A stretch of DNA of 17,737 nucleotides from DATKWD01 sp035529695 (GCA_035529695.1 DATKWD010000090.1:1-17737); one strand, 5' to 3'. Shown: positions 1 to 7,155, counted from the first letter of the stretch. Notes: generated by a model from the letters alone, not told the origin. Numbers and translations are program-made.

Positions 1-61
1 GGTCAGCGAGTGAGTCGGCCATGCACCAAGGGTCGCGCATGAGCACGCACCGCGGCACCAT
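1..61 (-). CDS. 5' end of a gene running off the left edge (possibly receiver-like)
   Basis: An ATG at 61-59 on the minus strand opens a frame that stays open to the window edge (20 codons). It lies only 3 bases after the stop of the thioesterase gene, so it would be the third gene of the same leftward operon. The visible residues, CVLMRDPWCMADSLAD, faintly resemble the first strand and helix of a response-regulator receiver domain (the VLxxDDxxxxxDSL pattern). This is a weak resemblance over 16 residues. No Shine-Dalgarno sequence is evident, and a later in-frame ATG (MRDPW) is an alternative start. The rest of the gene is outside the window, so no function is assigned. Confidence 0.35.
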   Translation of the reverse strand, partial: MVPRCVLMRDPWCMADSLAD

Positions 62-64
62 GTT

Positions 65-910
65 TCAGTTCGACGGTGTCGGAGTGACGATCAGTTGGCT
101 GACCCCACTGGCCAGCAGACGGCCGTCTGCCGACCAGATGCTCGAGGTCGAGCCCATCAGGCCGTCACGGGAGGCCGGCGAGACGTGATCGGCCAGCAGC
201 CACTCGGTGGTGTCGAGATCGGTGAAGTGACAGGCGACGTCGAGGCTCGGGGCGATGAACCCCTGCTCGGTGCTCGGGTCGAAGGCCCGGTGCGCGGCGG
301 GCCAGCTTCCGATGTCGGCGAGCAACAGCACGCGACCCGCCTCGATCCACGGGTCGTCGGTGTGGGGGACCGGGTCGAACTTCATCCAGGTCGCCCACTC
401 GGGAGCGAGGACACCGCGGTTCTCCCAATCGATGATGAACTCGGTGGGGCGCTGCTCGAAGTTGTTCCAGAACGGAAACGGCGGTCCGTCACCCGGTTCG
501 ACACCTGCGGCTTCGAAGTGCTCGAGAATCGTCGGCACGTGCTCGGGCGGCAGGTGCGCCATCTCGGCATGGACGTGCCGCTTGTCGAGCAGGTCGTCGG
601 CGACCGCCCAGCAGTTGAGCTGCAGGATGACTCGCTCACCCTGGGTCATCATCACCCGGATCACCTCGGCCCGCCGGGTCTGCTTCACGATCTCGACCGT
701 GCACGTGACCTCGTCGAAGGCCGCGACACCGAGGAACTGCACGGCACAGTTGGCCGGACGGACGAATCGTGACTCGGCGCCGGCGGCACGCAGCGCGATG
801 GCGGCCACGTACCCACCGTTCGGACCCCAGATCTCCCAGTCGTCGTTCAGCTGTGCCGCGTACACGCCGTCAGCGCCACTGACGGCGGTGTCCCTGCCGA
901 AGTCGCCCAT
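65..910 (-). CDS. TesB-like acyl-CoA thioesterase (double hotdog), thioesterase family protein
   Basis: This 281-residue protein matches the length and layout of actinobacterial acyl-CoA thioesterases with two tandem hotdog folds. The N-terminal half carries the GPNGGYVAAIALRAA segment (about residues 29-43), typical of the helix of the first hotdog. The C-terminal half contains the second hotdog (about 175-280), with the segment around ASRDGLMGSTSSIWSADGRLLASG typical of its final strands. These enzymes hydrolyse acyl-CoA to free acid and CoA in the cytoplasm. The ATG start (910-908) overlaps the stop of the upstream acyl-CoA dehydrogenase by one base (TGATG), which implies translational coupling and a shared substrate pool. 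The acyl chain preference cannot be read. Family assignment is firm; the exact substrate is unknown. Confidence 0.85.
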   Translation of the reverse strand: MGDFGRDTAVSGADGVYAAQLNDDWEIWGPNGGYVAAIALRAAGAESRFVRPANCAVQFLGVAAFDEVTCTVEIVKQTRRAEVIRVMMTQGERVILQLNCWAVADDLLDKRHVHAEMAHLPPEHVPTILEHFEAAGVEPGDGPPFPFWNNFEQRPTEFIIDWENRGVLAPEWATWMKFDPVPHTDDPWIEAGRVLLLADIGSWPAAHRAFDPSTEQGFIAPSLDVACHFTDLDTTEWLLADHVSPASRDGLMGSTSSIWSADGRLLASGVSQLIVTPTPSN

Positions 911-2181
911 CAGGTCTCGCTCATGCCCTTCGGCGCGCGCTGCTTCATGAAGCCGAACAGGTAGCCGGCCACCCGCCGCATCTGGATCTCCTCGGCACCC
1001 TCGGTGATGCGGTAGCGGCGGTGGTGGCGATAGATGTGCTCGAAGGGCTTGTGGCGTGAGTAGCCGATGCCGCCGTGCACCTGCATGGCCCGATCAGCGG
1101 CCTCGCAGCACAGTCGGTTCGACCAGTAGTTGCACATCGAGACCTTGTCGGACACGGCGAACGCACCGACGGTGTCCATCTGCCAGGCCGTCTTGTGGAT
1201 GAGGGCCCTCAGCATCTCGCATTGGGTCTGGAGTTCGACCAGCGGGAACTGGATGCCCTGGTTCGTGGCGAGTGCCTTGCCGAACGGCTTGCGTTCCTTG
1301 GCATAGGCGATCGACTCGTTGATGCAGTACTGCGCCGCGCCGAGGCTCGAAGCCGCCTGGCGAATGCGGTTCTCGTTGAAGAAGTGCTGCACGATCGCCA
1401 GCCCACGGCCTTCGTCACCCAGGATGGCCGAGTGGGGAATGCGGACATCGGTCAGCGACACCCGGCCGTGGTCGGTCGGCATGTTGAACGTCCACAGGTA
1501 CTCCTCGACCTTCAGGCCCGGTGTGTCCATGGGGACGAGGAAGGCGGTGATGCCCTCGCCGTCGCCTGCCCCGCCGGACGTGCGGGCCATGATCATGTCG
1601 CTGTGGGCACGGTGGATGCCGGTGTTCCAGATCTTCTCGCCGTTGATGACCCACTCGTCGCCGTCGCGGACTGCGGTGGTCTCCATGTGGGTGGCGTCGG
1701 ACCCGTGGTCGGGCTCGGTGATGCCGAATGCGAAGCCGCGCCGACCCGCAGCGAGGTCGGGCACCCACTCGGCCTTCTGTTCGTCGCTGCCGTAGTGGAG
1801 CATGAGCAGCAACCCGACGTTGTTGCCGACGATCGAGTGCTCGTTCTGGAGGTCGTTGTGCAGTCCGAGGCCCTTGACCGCGAGGTGCTCGCGGATGATG
1901 GCCATGCCGAGGTTCGTTCCGTCCTGGCCGCCGAACTCGGCCGGCAGGGCATAGCGGTAGTGGCCGGCCTCGTCGGCCCGGCGTCGAGCCTCGGCCAGCA
2001 GAAGCTCCCACTCCTCGTTCGGGAGTCCGTCACGCTCCCAGTCGGTTCGGGCGTCCTCGCGCCGATGGTCGAAGAAGCGGATGTTGTCGTCGGCCTGTTC
2101 GAGCGGTTGGATCTCTCGCTCGATGAAGTCGTCGAGTTCGACGAGGTAGGTGGCGATGTCGGCAGGGATGTCGAAGTCCAT
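910..2181 (-). CDS. Acyl-CoA dehydrogenase family protein
   Basis: A 423-residue flavoprotein of the usual acyl-CoA dehydrogenase length. The N-terminal helical domain (to about 145) is followed by the FAD-binding beta domain signature FAFGITEPDHGSDA (about 150-163) and the strand segment WVINGEKIWNTG (about 177-188). The C-terminal helical domain contains the MQVHGGIGYSRHKP motif and ends in YRITEGAEEIQ, where Glu394 aligns with the catalytic base of medium-chain type enzymes. The family oxidises acyl-CoA thioesters to enoyl-CoA with electron transfer to ETF. The ATG at 2181-2179 is the first start. It lies just downstream of a strong inverted repeat at 2194-2245 that could influence its expression. 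The thioesterase gene follows with a one-base overlap, so the two form an operon. Chain length or branching preference is not evident. Confidence 0.93.
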   Translation of the reverse strand: MDFDIPADIATYLVELDDFIEREIQPLEQADDNIRFFDHRREDARTDWERDGLPNEEWELLLAEARRRADEAGHYRYALPAEFGGQDGTNLGMAIIREHLAVKGLGLHNDLQNEHSIVGNNVGLLLMLHYGSDEQKAEWVPDLAAGRRGFAFGITEPDHGSDATHMETTAVRDGDEWVINGEKIWNTGIHRAHSDMIMARTSGGAGDGEGITAFLVPMDTPGLKVEEYLWTFNMPTDHGRVSLTDVRIPHSAILGDEGRGLAIVQHFFNENRIRQAASSLGAAQYCINESIAYAKERKPFGKALATNQGIQFPLVELQTQCEMLRALIHKTAWQMDTVGAFAVSDKVSMCNYWSNRLCCEAADRAMQVHGGIGYSRHKPFEHIYRHHRRYRITEGAEEIQMRRVAGYLFGFMKQRAPKGMSET

Positions 2182-2193
2182 CGCCCCAGCCTT

Positions 2194-2245
2194 GCATCTG
2201 TGTCGCGAAATCGACCGCCCGTCGTCGATTCTGCGACACAGATGC
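2194..2245. repeat. 22-bp imperfect inverted repeat with 8-base loop
   Basis: The left arm (2194-2215, beginning GCATCTGTGTCGC) and the right arm (2224-2245, ending GCGACACAGATGC) are reverse complements over 22 positions, with only two adjacent mismatches. The loop is 8 bases. The element sits between the stop of the truncated nucleoside hydrolase remnant and the start of the acyl-CoA dehydrogenase gene. No T-run follows on either side, so it is not a standard intrinsic terminator. It could be a dispersed palindromic element, an operator, or a hairpin that stops transcripts arriving from the remnant. Confidence 0.8.
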
Positions 2246-2258
2246 TGTCGCTAGTGGC

Positions 2259-2501
2259 TCAGGAGGGTGTCCATCCATCCGGACGTGCCGCGTCGATCGC
2301 CTCGCCGAGGGCAGCCGTGCGACCGGGCCCGCCGGATTCGCTCTCGGTCCTCAGCGCCGGGTCGGGGGCATCGAGCAACCGTCGCCCCTCGTGTCCGAAC
2401 ACGGTCGACACCCCCACGAGTTCGAACGCCGGGTGCGCGATCACGTAGGCCAGCGCGACCGCATCGTCGACGTCGCTGCCGATGTCGATGCAGATGCGCA
2501 C
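2259..2501 (-). pseudogene. Truncated nucleoside hydrolase (IunH-like) remnant
   Basis: From a GTG at 2501-2499 the frame encodes only 80 residues. The first 35 match the N-terminus of inosine/uridine-preferring nucleoside hydrolases: CIDIGSDVDDAVALAYVIAH aligns with the Asp-rich calcium-binding motif (DTDxGxDDAxAL), followed by the usual ELVGVSTVFG strand. Intact family members are about 300 residues. After residue 36 the similarity stops, and a 44-residue low-complexity tail ends at a stop beside the inverted repeat at 2194-2245. The catalytic domain bulk and the downstream metal and ribose ligands are missing, so the product is very unlikely to be active. It is divergent from the YchJ-like gene, whose start is 44 bases away. 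I infer decay by deletion; a short functional protein is possible but less likely. Confidence 0.6.
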
Positions 2502-2545
2502 GACCCGGACTCTAGGGGTGAGGTCTGGGCGATACGGTCGTCCTC

Positions 2546-2932
2546 GTGGCGTGTCCGTGTGGGATCGGGGTCGACTTCGAGTCGTGCTGCGGACCGTTCC
2601 TCCGGAAGGGGTCGGCACCCACGGCGGGCGAGCTCATGCGCTCGCGCTACACGGCCTTCGTCGTCGAGGACGAGGCCTACCTGCTGTCGACGTGGCACCC
2701 CGACACCCGTCCGTCGAGGGTGACCTTCGGTGCCGACCAGGAATGGACGGGGCTCGAGGTCCTCGAGACCACCGGGGGCACGATGTTCGACGATGCCGGC
2801 AGCGTGCGGTTCGCGGCGAGCTTCTCGACCCCCGACGGTGACCGTCGGCTTCTCGAGCTGAGCGAATTCGTTCGCGTCGACGGGAAGTGGATGTACGTCG
2901 CCGCGGAAGAAGCGACGATCGTCGACGACTGA
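2546..2932 (+). CDS. YchJ family protein (SEC-C zinc-binding motif plus NTF2-like domain)
   Basis: A 128-residue protein whose N-terminus has the SEC-C type metal-binding pattern CxCx8CC (Cys3, Cys5, Cys14, Cys15), then GPFLRKGSAPTAGELMRSRY. That is the hallmark of the YchJ/UPF0225 family, in which the Cys-rich knuckle precedes a small NTF2-like fold. The rest (about 35-125), including the WHPDTRP and RVDGKWMYV segments, fits that fold. The GTG at 2546 is the start that keeps the cysteines at the extreme N-terminus, as in the family. The biochemical role of YchJ proteins is not established. The gene is followed 27 bases later on the same strand by the lipocalin-like gene and is divergent from the nucleoside hydrolase remnant. 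Confidence 0.88.
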   Translation: MACPCGIGVDFESCCGPFLRKGSAPTAGELMRSRYTAFVVEDEAYLLSTWHPDTRPSRVTFGADQEWTGLEVLETTGGTMFDDAGSVRFAASFSTPDGDRRLLELSEFVRVDGKWMYVAAEEATIVDD

Positions 2933-2959
2933 GTGGCCCGCGGCTGACACGATGGCTCC

Positions 2960-3973
2960 ATGCCGCAGCTGACGCCGATGGACGAGTACTTCGTCCACCA
3001 GATCCCCGAGCCGCTCCCCAATGTGGCCGAGCACCACGACTTCTGGCGCGAGAGCGTGTTCTTCATCGCCCACCCGCCCGACGGCCTCGGCGACGTGATC
3101 ATCCTCACCCTCGCCCACTTCCCGAAGTCCGAGACGATGGACGCCATGCAGCTCGGCCGCATCGGCGACGACTGGATCTACTCGAAGTACGAACGGTCCT
3201 ATGACGGGGACCCGCACACGATGACCGCCGGCCCGGTGACGATCGACGTCGCCGAGCCCTACCAGCGGGTCGAGCTCCATGTCGACGACACCGACGAGGC
3301 GGCCTACGCCCTCGATCTCACCTTCACCGCCCGCACGCCCGAGTACGGCCTGCGTCGCGGCACTCAGAAGGCGGGACACGAGACGATCTGGGATCAATCG
3401 CACATGCTTCAGTCGGGTTGGTACTCCGGATCGATCACCAAGGGTGGGGTGACGACCGAGATCGACTCGTGGTGGGGTCAGCGCGACCACTCATGGGGCA
3501 TCCGCGACCACTCGCGCTGCCCCCTGTGGATGTGGTTCGCCATCCAGACCGAGGCAGGGATGTTCGGCGTCTGGCACTGGGAGTACCCGAACGGTGCTCG
3601 CATCTACACCGACGGATGTTTCAGCCCGGCCGACGGATCGGCACCGATCCCGGTGATCGACTTCGACCACGGCGATCTGCACTGGACTGGTGAGGACGGC
3701 AGCGAGGTCAGCTACGGCCAGCATGGGCTCGATGTACGCGGGCTGGCCGGGCACTGCGACCTGACGCTCGAGGGCGGGCACAAGATCGGCTTCGACGCCG
3801 AGGGCCGCTGGGCCTTCCCCTACGGGCCGATGGGCGGCGGACTGTCCGAGATGGAGTTCACCTCGACCGAGGGCCACACGGGCACCGCCATCTACGAGAT
3901 CACCGGCGCCCACCACCACAAGTTCTTTCCGGTCAAACGCTCACCCGAACTGGTGTTGCCCCAGTCGCACTGA
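2960..3973 (+). CDS. AttH/CrtC-like (lipocalin-fold) protein of unknown function
   Basis: A 337-residue protein with no signal peptide or membrane segment. It is rich in aromatic, beta-strand-like segments. The central motif, DSWWGQRDHSWGIRDH (about residues 168-183), resembles the conserved core of the AttH/hydroxyneurosporene synthase (CrtC) superfamily, where Trp, Arg, Asp and His around this position line a lipocalin-like cavity. Proteins of this kind in actinobacteria are usually annotated only as hypothetical. In CrtC the reaction is hydration of a carotenoid double bond, but no carotenoid genes are visible here, so that activity should not be assumed. The ATG at 2960 is the first plausible start; an in-frame ATG at 2978 is an alternative. 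It lies 27 bases after the YchJ-like gene and converges with the NTF2-like gene. Confidence 0.7.
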   Translation: MPQLTPMDEYFVHQIPEPLPNVAEHHDFWRESVFFIAHPPDGLGDVIILTLAHFPKSETMDAMQLGRIGDDWIYSKYERSYDGDPHTMTAGPVTIDVAEPYQRVELHVDDTDEAAYALDLTFTARTPEYGLRRGTQKAGHETIWDQSHMLQSGWYSGSITKGGVTTEIDSWWGQRDHSWGIRDHSRCPLWMWFAIQTEAGMFGVWHWEYPNGARIYTDGCFSPADGSAPIPVIDFDHGDLHWTGEDGSEVSYGQHGLDVRGLAGHCDLTLEGGHKIGFDAEGRWAFPYGPMGGGLSEMEFTSTEGHTGTAIYEITGAHHHKFFPVKRSPELVLPQSH

Positions 3974-3988
3974 GGACCAGCGCGAGGA

Positions 3989-4009
3989 GGGCACGTGTGC
4001 GCACGTCCC
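3989..4009 (+). terminator. Possible intrinsic terminator after the AttH/CrtC-like gene
   Basis: An 8-bp stem, GGG(C)ACGTG paired with CACGTCCC and carrying one bulged C, closes a 4-base loop starting 15 bases after the stop codon at 3973. It is followed by a pyrimidine-rich stretch (GTCTCTTCCGCTCTTGTC) rather than a pure T-run. The position between convergent genes fits a terminator, but the weak T-tract makes this tentative. Confidence 0.4.
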
Positions 4010-4062
4010 GTCTCTTCCGCTCTTGTCGCTCCTGCGTCGCGACGGGCCGCTCGGGCCACTGG

Positions 4063-4569
4063 CTACTCGGCCGGGAGGCTCGACTGGCCGTCGGTGCCCC
4101 ACCACGACGCCGTCAGGGTCAGCCCTTCGACCGACGCCCGGGGAAAGATCTCCTCGAAGGTGCGCTTGTAGCCCGTGTAGGCGATCTTCCACTCGCCGTC
4201 GATCTTCACGTACCGGTCGGTGTAGAACGCCGCGCCCTGGATCGACAGCCCCATGTCCTCCATCACGACGGTGTCCTCGAGCGCCCAGGTGGCGGTGGCG
4301 GTGTCGGGGCCGGTCAGGTCGATCTCGGGATGGTGCATACGGTGGCTGCTGAGGAACGTCTCGGCCGCCATGCCCCGCGTGATGAAGGCGACGATGGCGT
4401 CACGGCCCGAGTGCGAGTACTTGCCGTTGCTGTACTCGGCAACGGCGTCCTCGGTCAGCAGGTCTGCGAGTTCGTCCCACAGCTTCTGGTCGAGGCAGCG
4501 GGCATAGGCGTACTTCAATCGCTTGATCTGTTCGATCTGCAGGAGGTCGTCGAGGGTGAGGTCAGCCAT
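4063..4569 (-). CDS. NTF2-like / SnoaL-like protein
   Basis: A 168-residue protein with the layout of SnoaL_4-type NTF2-fold proteins. A first amphipathic helix region (LLQIEQIKRLKYAYARCLD, about 9-27) is followed by DELADLLTEDAVAEY, a central SSHRMHHPEIDL strand region, and a YVKIDGEWKIAYTGYKRTF strand near the C-terminus. The fold forms a cone-shaped pocket used by dehydratases, isomerases and hydroxylases or as a plain binding domain; the activity here cannot be read. The ATG at 4569 is preceded by AGGG about 7 bases upstream, supporting this start. The gene is 71 bases downstream of the phosphotransferase gene on the same strand and may be cotranscribed with it. Confidence 0.82.
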   Translation of the reverse strand: MADLTLDDLLQIEQIKRLKYAYARCLDQKLWDELADLLTEDAVAEYSNGKYSHSGRDAIVAFITRGMAAETFLSSHRMHHPEIDLTGPDTATATWALEDTVVMEDMGLSIQGAAFYTDRYVKIDGEWKIAYTGYKRTFEEIFPRASVEGLTLTASWWGTDGQSSLPAE

Positions 4570-4640
4570 CGTCGAACCCTAGGTCGATCCGGGTGCTGCC
4601 CGGCCGCGTTGATGGGTGTGCGTCCGGTGCCGGCCGCGGG

Positions 4641-5594
4641 TCATCGGGTCTGGCGGGGCCCTCGTTCGAGCACCTCGGCGGTGCGTGCGGCGGTTCGCCC
4701 GAGCTCGACGTCGTTGCCGGTCCAGGCGTTCCATCCGAGATGACTGGCGCCGATCTGGAGTTCGTAGCAGTGGTGGCGCGCGGCGGCGTCGACCATGGCG
4801 TCGTCGTCGGCGGGCGACTCGACCACTCGGCGCCAGACGTCGATGGCCTCGATGCCGGGATGCCAGCCTGCCCAGAACGTGCACCACGCCACGTCGAACA
4901 GGAAGTCGCCCCGGACCGAGCACTTCCACGAGAAGATGGCCGTGACTTCAGAAGCGTCCTCGGCGACGAGCACGTTGCGGTGCAGCAGATCGCCGTGCAC
5001 CAGATCGCGCCGCTCGGGGCAGGCGTCGAGGAGACCGTCGATCCGGCGTTCACACGCCGCGAAGAGGCGATCGAGTTCGGGGTCTGCCGCCAGGGTGGTC
5101 CGCCACCCACGCACGCGGCGGGCGGGGTCGTCGATCAGTCCGTCGGTCAGCCACGTCCTCCACGTCGTGCTCGCGTGCGGTTGAGTCGAGTACCAGGCCG
5201 ATGATGCGTCGATGTCGGCCTCGACCCTGCGGAGCCCGCGCAACAGGCGCATCAGTGCTGGCCCCGATCGGTCCACCTCGGTCGGCTCGACGTCTTCGAG
5301 GAAGCGACCCTCATGACGTTCGGAGATCGCATACGACATCCCGAGTGCCTCGCCGACCTCCAGGACGCGGGGGACTGGGACGTCAGGACCGCCGAACGCC
5401 ATGGCGGCCCGGTCCATCTCGAATCCTTCGGGCACCGTCCCCAGTCGCATCACCAGCGATCGACCGCCGACCCGGTAGCCGTGGGCGGAAGACCAGAAGC
5501 CGCCGCTCAGTGGTTCGAGACCGGTCACGGGTTCGCGGTGATGATCGGACAGAAACCCCTCGATCTGCCGAAGCCCTGGTGCCGACTTCTTCAC
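4641..5594 (-). CDS. APH-type phosphotransferase family protein with altered metal-binding motif
   Basis: A 317-residue protein with the aminoglycoside/hygromycin phosphotransferase kinase fold. The catalytic loop is intact as LVHGDLLHRNVLV, giving His200, Asp202 and Asn207. The following strand, where the family carries the magnesium-binding Asp (I-D-W/L-G, Asp208 in APH(3')-IIIa), instead reads AIFSWKCSVRGDFLFDVAW with Ser222 in place of Asp. The neighbouring GDFLFDVAW helix is normal. The start is a GTG at 5594. Members of this family phosphorylate small molecules or are orphan kinases of unknown substrate, so the protein should not be called an antibiotic-resistance enzyme on this evidence. 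It is divergent from the SDR gene at 5759 and is followed by the NTF2-like gene. Activity is uncertain because of Ser222. Confidence 0.85.
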   Translation of the reverse strand: MKKSAPGLRQIEGFLSDHHREPVTGLEPLSGGFWSSAHGYRVGGRSLVMRLGTVPEGFEMDRAAMAFGGPDVPVPRVLEVGEALGMSYAISERHEGRFLEDVEPTEVDRSGPALMRLLRGLRRVEADIDASSAWYSTQPHASTTWRTWLTDGLIDDPARRVRGWRTTLAADPELDRLFAACERRIDGLLDACPERRDLVHGDLLHRNVLVAEDASEVTAIFSWKCSVRGDFLFDVAWCTFWAGWHPGIEAIDVWRRVVESPADDDAMVDAAARHHCYELQIGASHLGWNAWTGNDVELGRTAARTAEVLERGPRQTR

Positions 5595-5746
5595 CGGTCC
5601 ATGATCGCAGGTCGGGGCGCTTCATCCTCTCGCTCTGTCGCGCCGCTGTGACCGCTGGATGGTCGCCACGGAGCGAACAAGCGGGGGTCGGACGGCGCGT
5701 TGCTACGTTTGGCTGACTCGGCAGTCGCGGTGTGAACAGCCCAACC

Positions 5747-5753
5747 GGAGGAG
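5747..5753 (+). promoter_or_regulatory. Ribosome binding site deciding the SDR start
   Basis: GGAGGAG lies 5 bases before the GTG at 5759. An upstream in-frame GTG at 5732 has no comparable site and would add nine unconserved residues before the SDR fold. The 5759 start is therefore preferred. Confidence 0.75.
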
Positions 5754-5758
5754 AGCGT

Positions 5759-6508
5759 GTGAGTGAACGGTTCGTGGACAGGGTGGCGATCGTCACGGGA
5801 GCCGGTGGTGGCATCGGCGAGGCGTATGCCCGTGCACTGCATGCCGAGGGTGCGAGCGTCGTCATCGCCGAGCTGTCCGAGGAGGCGGGACAGCGGGTTG
5901 CCGACGACCTGGGCGAGCGGGCCTTGTTCGTGCGCACCGACGTCGGCGATCCCGAGAGCACCGACGCCATGTCTGTCGCGACGATGGAGGCGTTCGGCCG
6001 AGTCGATCACCTGGTCAACAACGCGGCCATCTTCGGCGACATGGAGCTCGCCGGCATCACGAACGTCGACTACGAGTACCTCGATCGGTTCATGCAGGTG
6101 AACCTCATGGGGGCGCTCCACTGCACCCGCTCGGTGATGCGCCCGATGGGCAAAGGTGGCGGCGGGTCGATCGTCAACCAGTCCTCGACCGCAGCATGGA
6201 TGGGCATCAGCGGCTTCTACGGCCTCGCCAAGGCCGGCATCAACTTCCTCACCTCCGCGCTCGCCCACGAACTCGCCCATCGCAACATCCGGGTCAATGC
6301 CATCGCTCCGGGGCCCACCGACACGGCGGCGATGAACAAGCAGGTTCCGGTCGAGTTCCAGGACCCGCTCGTCAGCAGCCTCGCCATCAAGCGTCTCGGC
6401 ACGCCGGCGGACCACGTGGGTCCGGTCCTGTTCATGCTCTCCGACGAGGCCGGCTGGCTCACGGGCCACGTGATGGCTGTCGATGGGGGTCAGATCACCC
6501 GCATCTGA
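5759..6508 (+). CDS. Short-chain dehydrogenase/reductase (classical SDR)
   Basis: From the GTG at 5759 the protein has 249 residues, the usual classical SDR length. It has the NAD(P)-binding TGAGGGIG motif at 13-20, NNAA at 87-90, Asn115 of the catalytic tetrad (VNLMG), the SS pair at 142-143, and YGLAK with Tyr154 and Lys158. NAIAPGPTDT and the C-terminal VDGGQ are also typical of FabG-like members. It catalyses NAD(P)-dependent oxidation or reduction of a hydroxyl/keto group on an unidentified substrate in the cytoplasm. A strong ribosome binding site precedes it, and TACGTT at 5704-5709 could be a -10 box without a convincing -35. It is divergent from the phosphotransferase gene and ends 9 bases from the convergent GNAT stop. 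Confidence 0.93.
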   Translation: MSERFVDRVAIVTGAGGGIGEAYARALHAEGASVVIAELSEEAGQRVADDLGERALFVRTDVGDPESTDAMSVATMEAFGRVDHLVNNAAIFGDMELAGITNVDYEYLDRFMQVNLMGALHCTRSVMRPMGKGGGGSIVNQSSTAAWMGISGFYGLAKAGINFLTSALAHELAHRNIRVNAIAPGPTDTAAMNKQVPVEFQDPLVSSLAIKRLGTPADHVGPVLFMLSDEAGWLTGHVMAVDGGQITRI

Positions 6509-6522
6509 CACTGAGCGTCAGA
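6504..6522. terminator. Small hairpin spanning the stop codons of two convergent genes
   Basis: TCTGAC (6504-6509) and GTCAGA (6517-6522) form a perfect 6-bp stem with a 7-base loop. The stem contains the SDR stop (TGA, 6506-6508) and the complement of the GNAT stop (6518-6520). No T-run follows, so it would be a weak bidirectional terminator at best. Confidence 0.3.
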
Positions 6523-7132
6523 GATCCTTGACGAAGAGCACGTTGCCCGGAACCCCGGTGCGCCGCTCGAACGCGGCATCGGTCGCGACGGTTTCGGCGA
6601 CGTAGCCGTTGCGCTCATAGAGGTGGCGAGCAGGATTCGTGACATAGGTGTGGAGCGCGACCCGTGTGAGGCCGCGACGTGCCGCCTCGTGTTCGGCGAA
6701 TGCGAGAAGACGACCTCCGATGCCCTTGCCTCGTGCAGTGCTGAGCACGTGGAGTTCGGAGATCACCATGGCGTCGGGCGGCTTTGTCGGCGAGACCCGG
6801 TCGTGCAGCCGCATCGCCTTCGGGGCGGCGAGCACCCGCAGCCCCAGTGCTCGGAGCGCGATGACCGCGACGGACGGGGTGACACGCATGGCCGACGATC
6901 CGCACTGGACGATGCCGACGATCGCGCCATCGGCCACACCGACGAAGGTGTGCTTCCAGTTCTGTCCGGCACGCCACAGGGCTCGGAACAGCGGGCGCAG
7001 TCGTGCTGGGTCGTTGACGCCGTACAGCGCAGCCGCCACGCGGCGGGTCTCCTGCCCCGGCTCGCCGAAGACGAGGTCGGCGATCACGTCCGACTCGTCC
7101 TCCGTCGCCGGCCGGATCACCAGGTCGGCCAC
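6518..7132 (-). CDS. GNAT family N-acetyltransferase
   Basis: From a GTG at 7132 the protein has 204 residues and a complete GNAT fold. It starts with LVIRPATEDESDVIADLV, the usual first strand and helix, and contains the strand ISELHVL followed by the acetyl-CoA pyrophosphate-binding loop ARGKGIGGRLL (R/Q-x-x-G-x-G/A, about 133-143). HTYVTNPARHLYERNGY near 161-177 is the typical final Tyr-containing segment. The family transfers an acetyl group from acetyl-CoA to an amine on a small molecule or protein; the acceptor is unknown. The frame is open far upstream, but the longer version would overlap the FAD-dependent oxidoreductase gene and lacks family similarity. The gene starts 23 bases after the stop of that oxidoreductase, so the two are probably cotranscribed. 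Confidence 0.9.
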   Translation of the reverse strand: MADLVIRPATEDESDVIADLVFGEPGQETRRVAAALYGVNDPARLRPLFRALWRAGQNWKHTFVGVADGAIVGIVQCGSSAMRVTPSVAVIALRALGLRVLAAPKAMRLHDRVSPTKPPDAMVISELHVLSTARGKGIGGRLLAFAEHEAARRGLTRVALHTYVTNPARHLYERNGYVAETVATDAAFERRTGVPGNVLFVKDL

Positions 7133-7155
7133 AGGACAGCGCAGCTGCGACCGGC

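Noticed and set aside
2194..2245. Intrinsic terminator for the nucleoside hydrolase remnant
   Set aside because: The stem is long and strong, but neither flank has a T-run, so I report it as a palindromic repeat and not as a terminator.
1075..2448. Long plus-strand open frame opposite the acyl-CoA dehydrogenase gene
   Set aside because: It is the antisense shadow of a clear acyl-CoA dehydrogenase, with low-complexity composition and no family motif. High GC keeps antisense frames open.
2441..3490. 349-codon minus-strand frame across the YchJ-like and AttH/CrtC-like genes
   Set aside because: It is antisense to two supported genes. Only its short 3' end coincides with the true nucleoside hydrolase remnant frame, which has its own GTG start.
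2960..3973. Carotenoid hydratase CrtC
   Set aside because: Only the superfamily core motif is suggested and no carotenoid genes are in the window, so a specific carotenoid function is not supported.
4641..5594. Antibiotic resistance phosphotransferase
   Set aside because: The APH fold alone does not show resistance; the family has many orphan kinases and this one lacks the usual metal-binding Asp.
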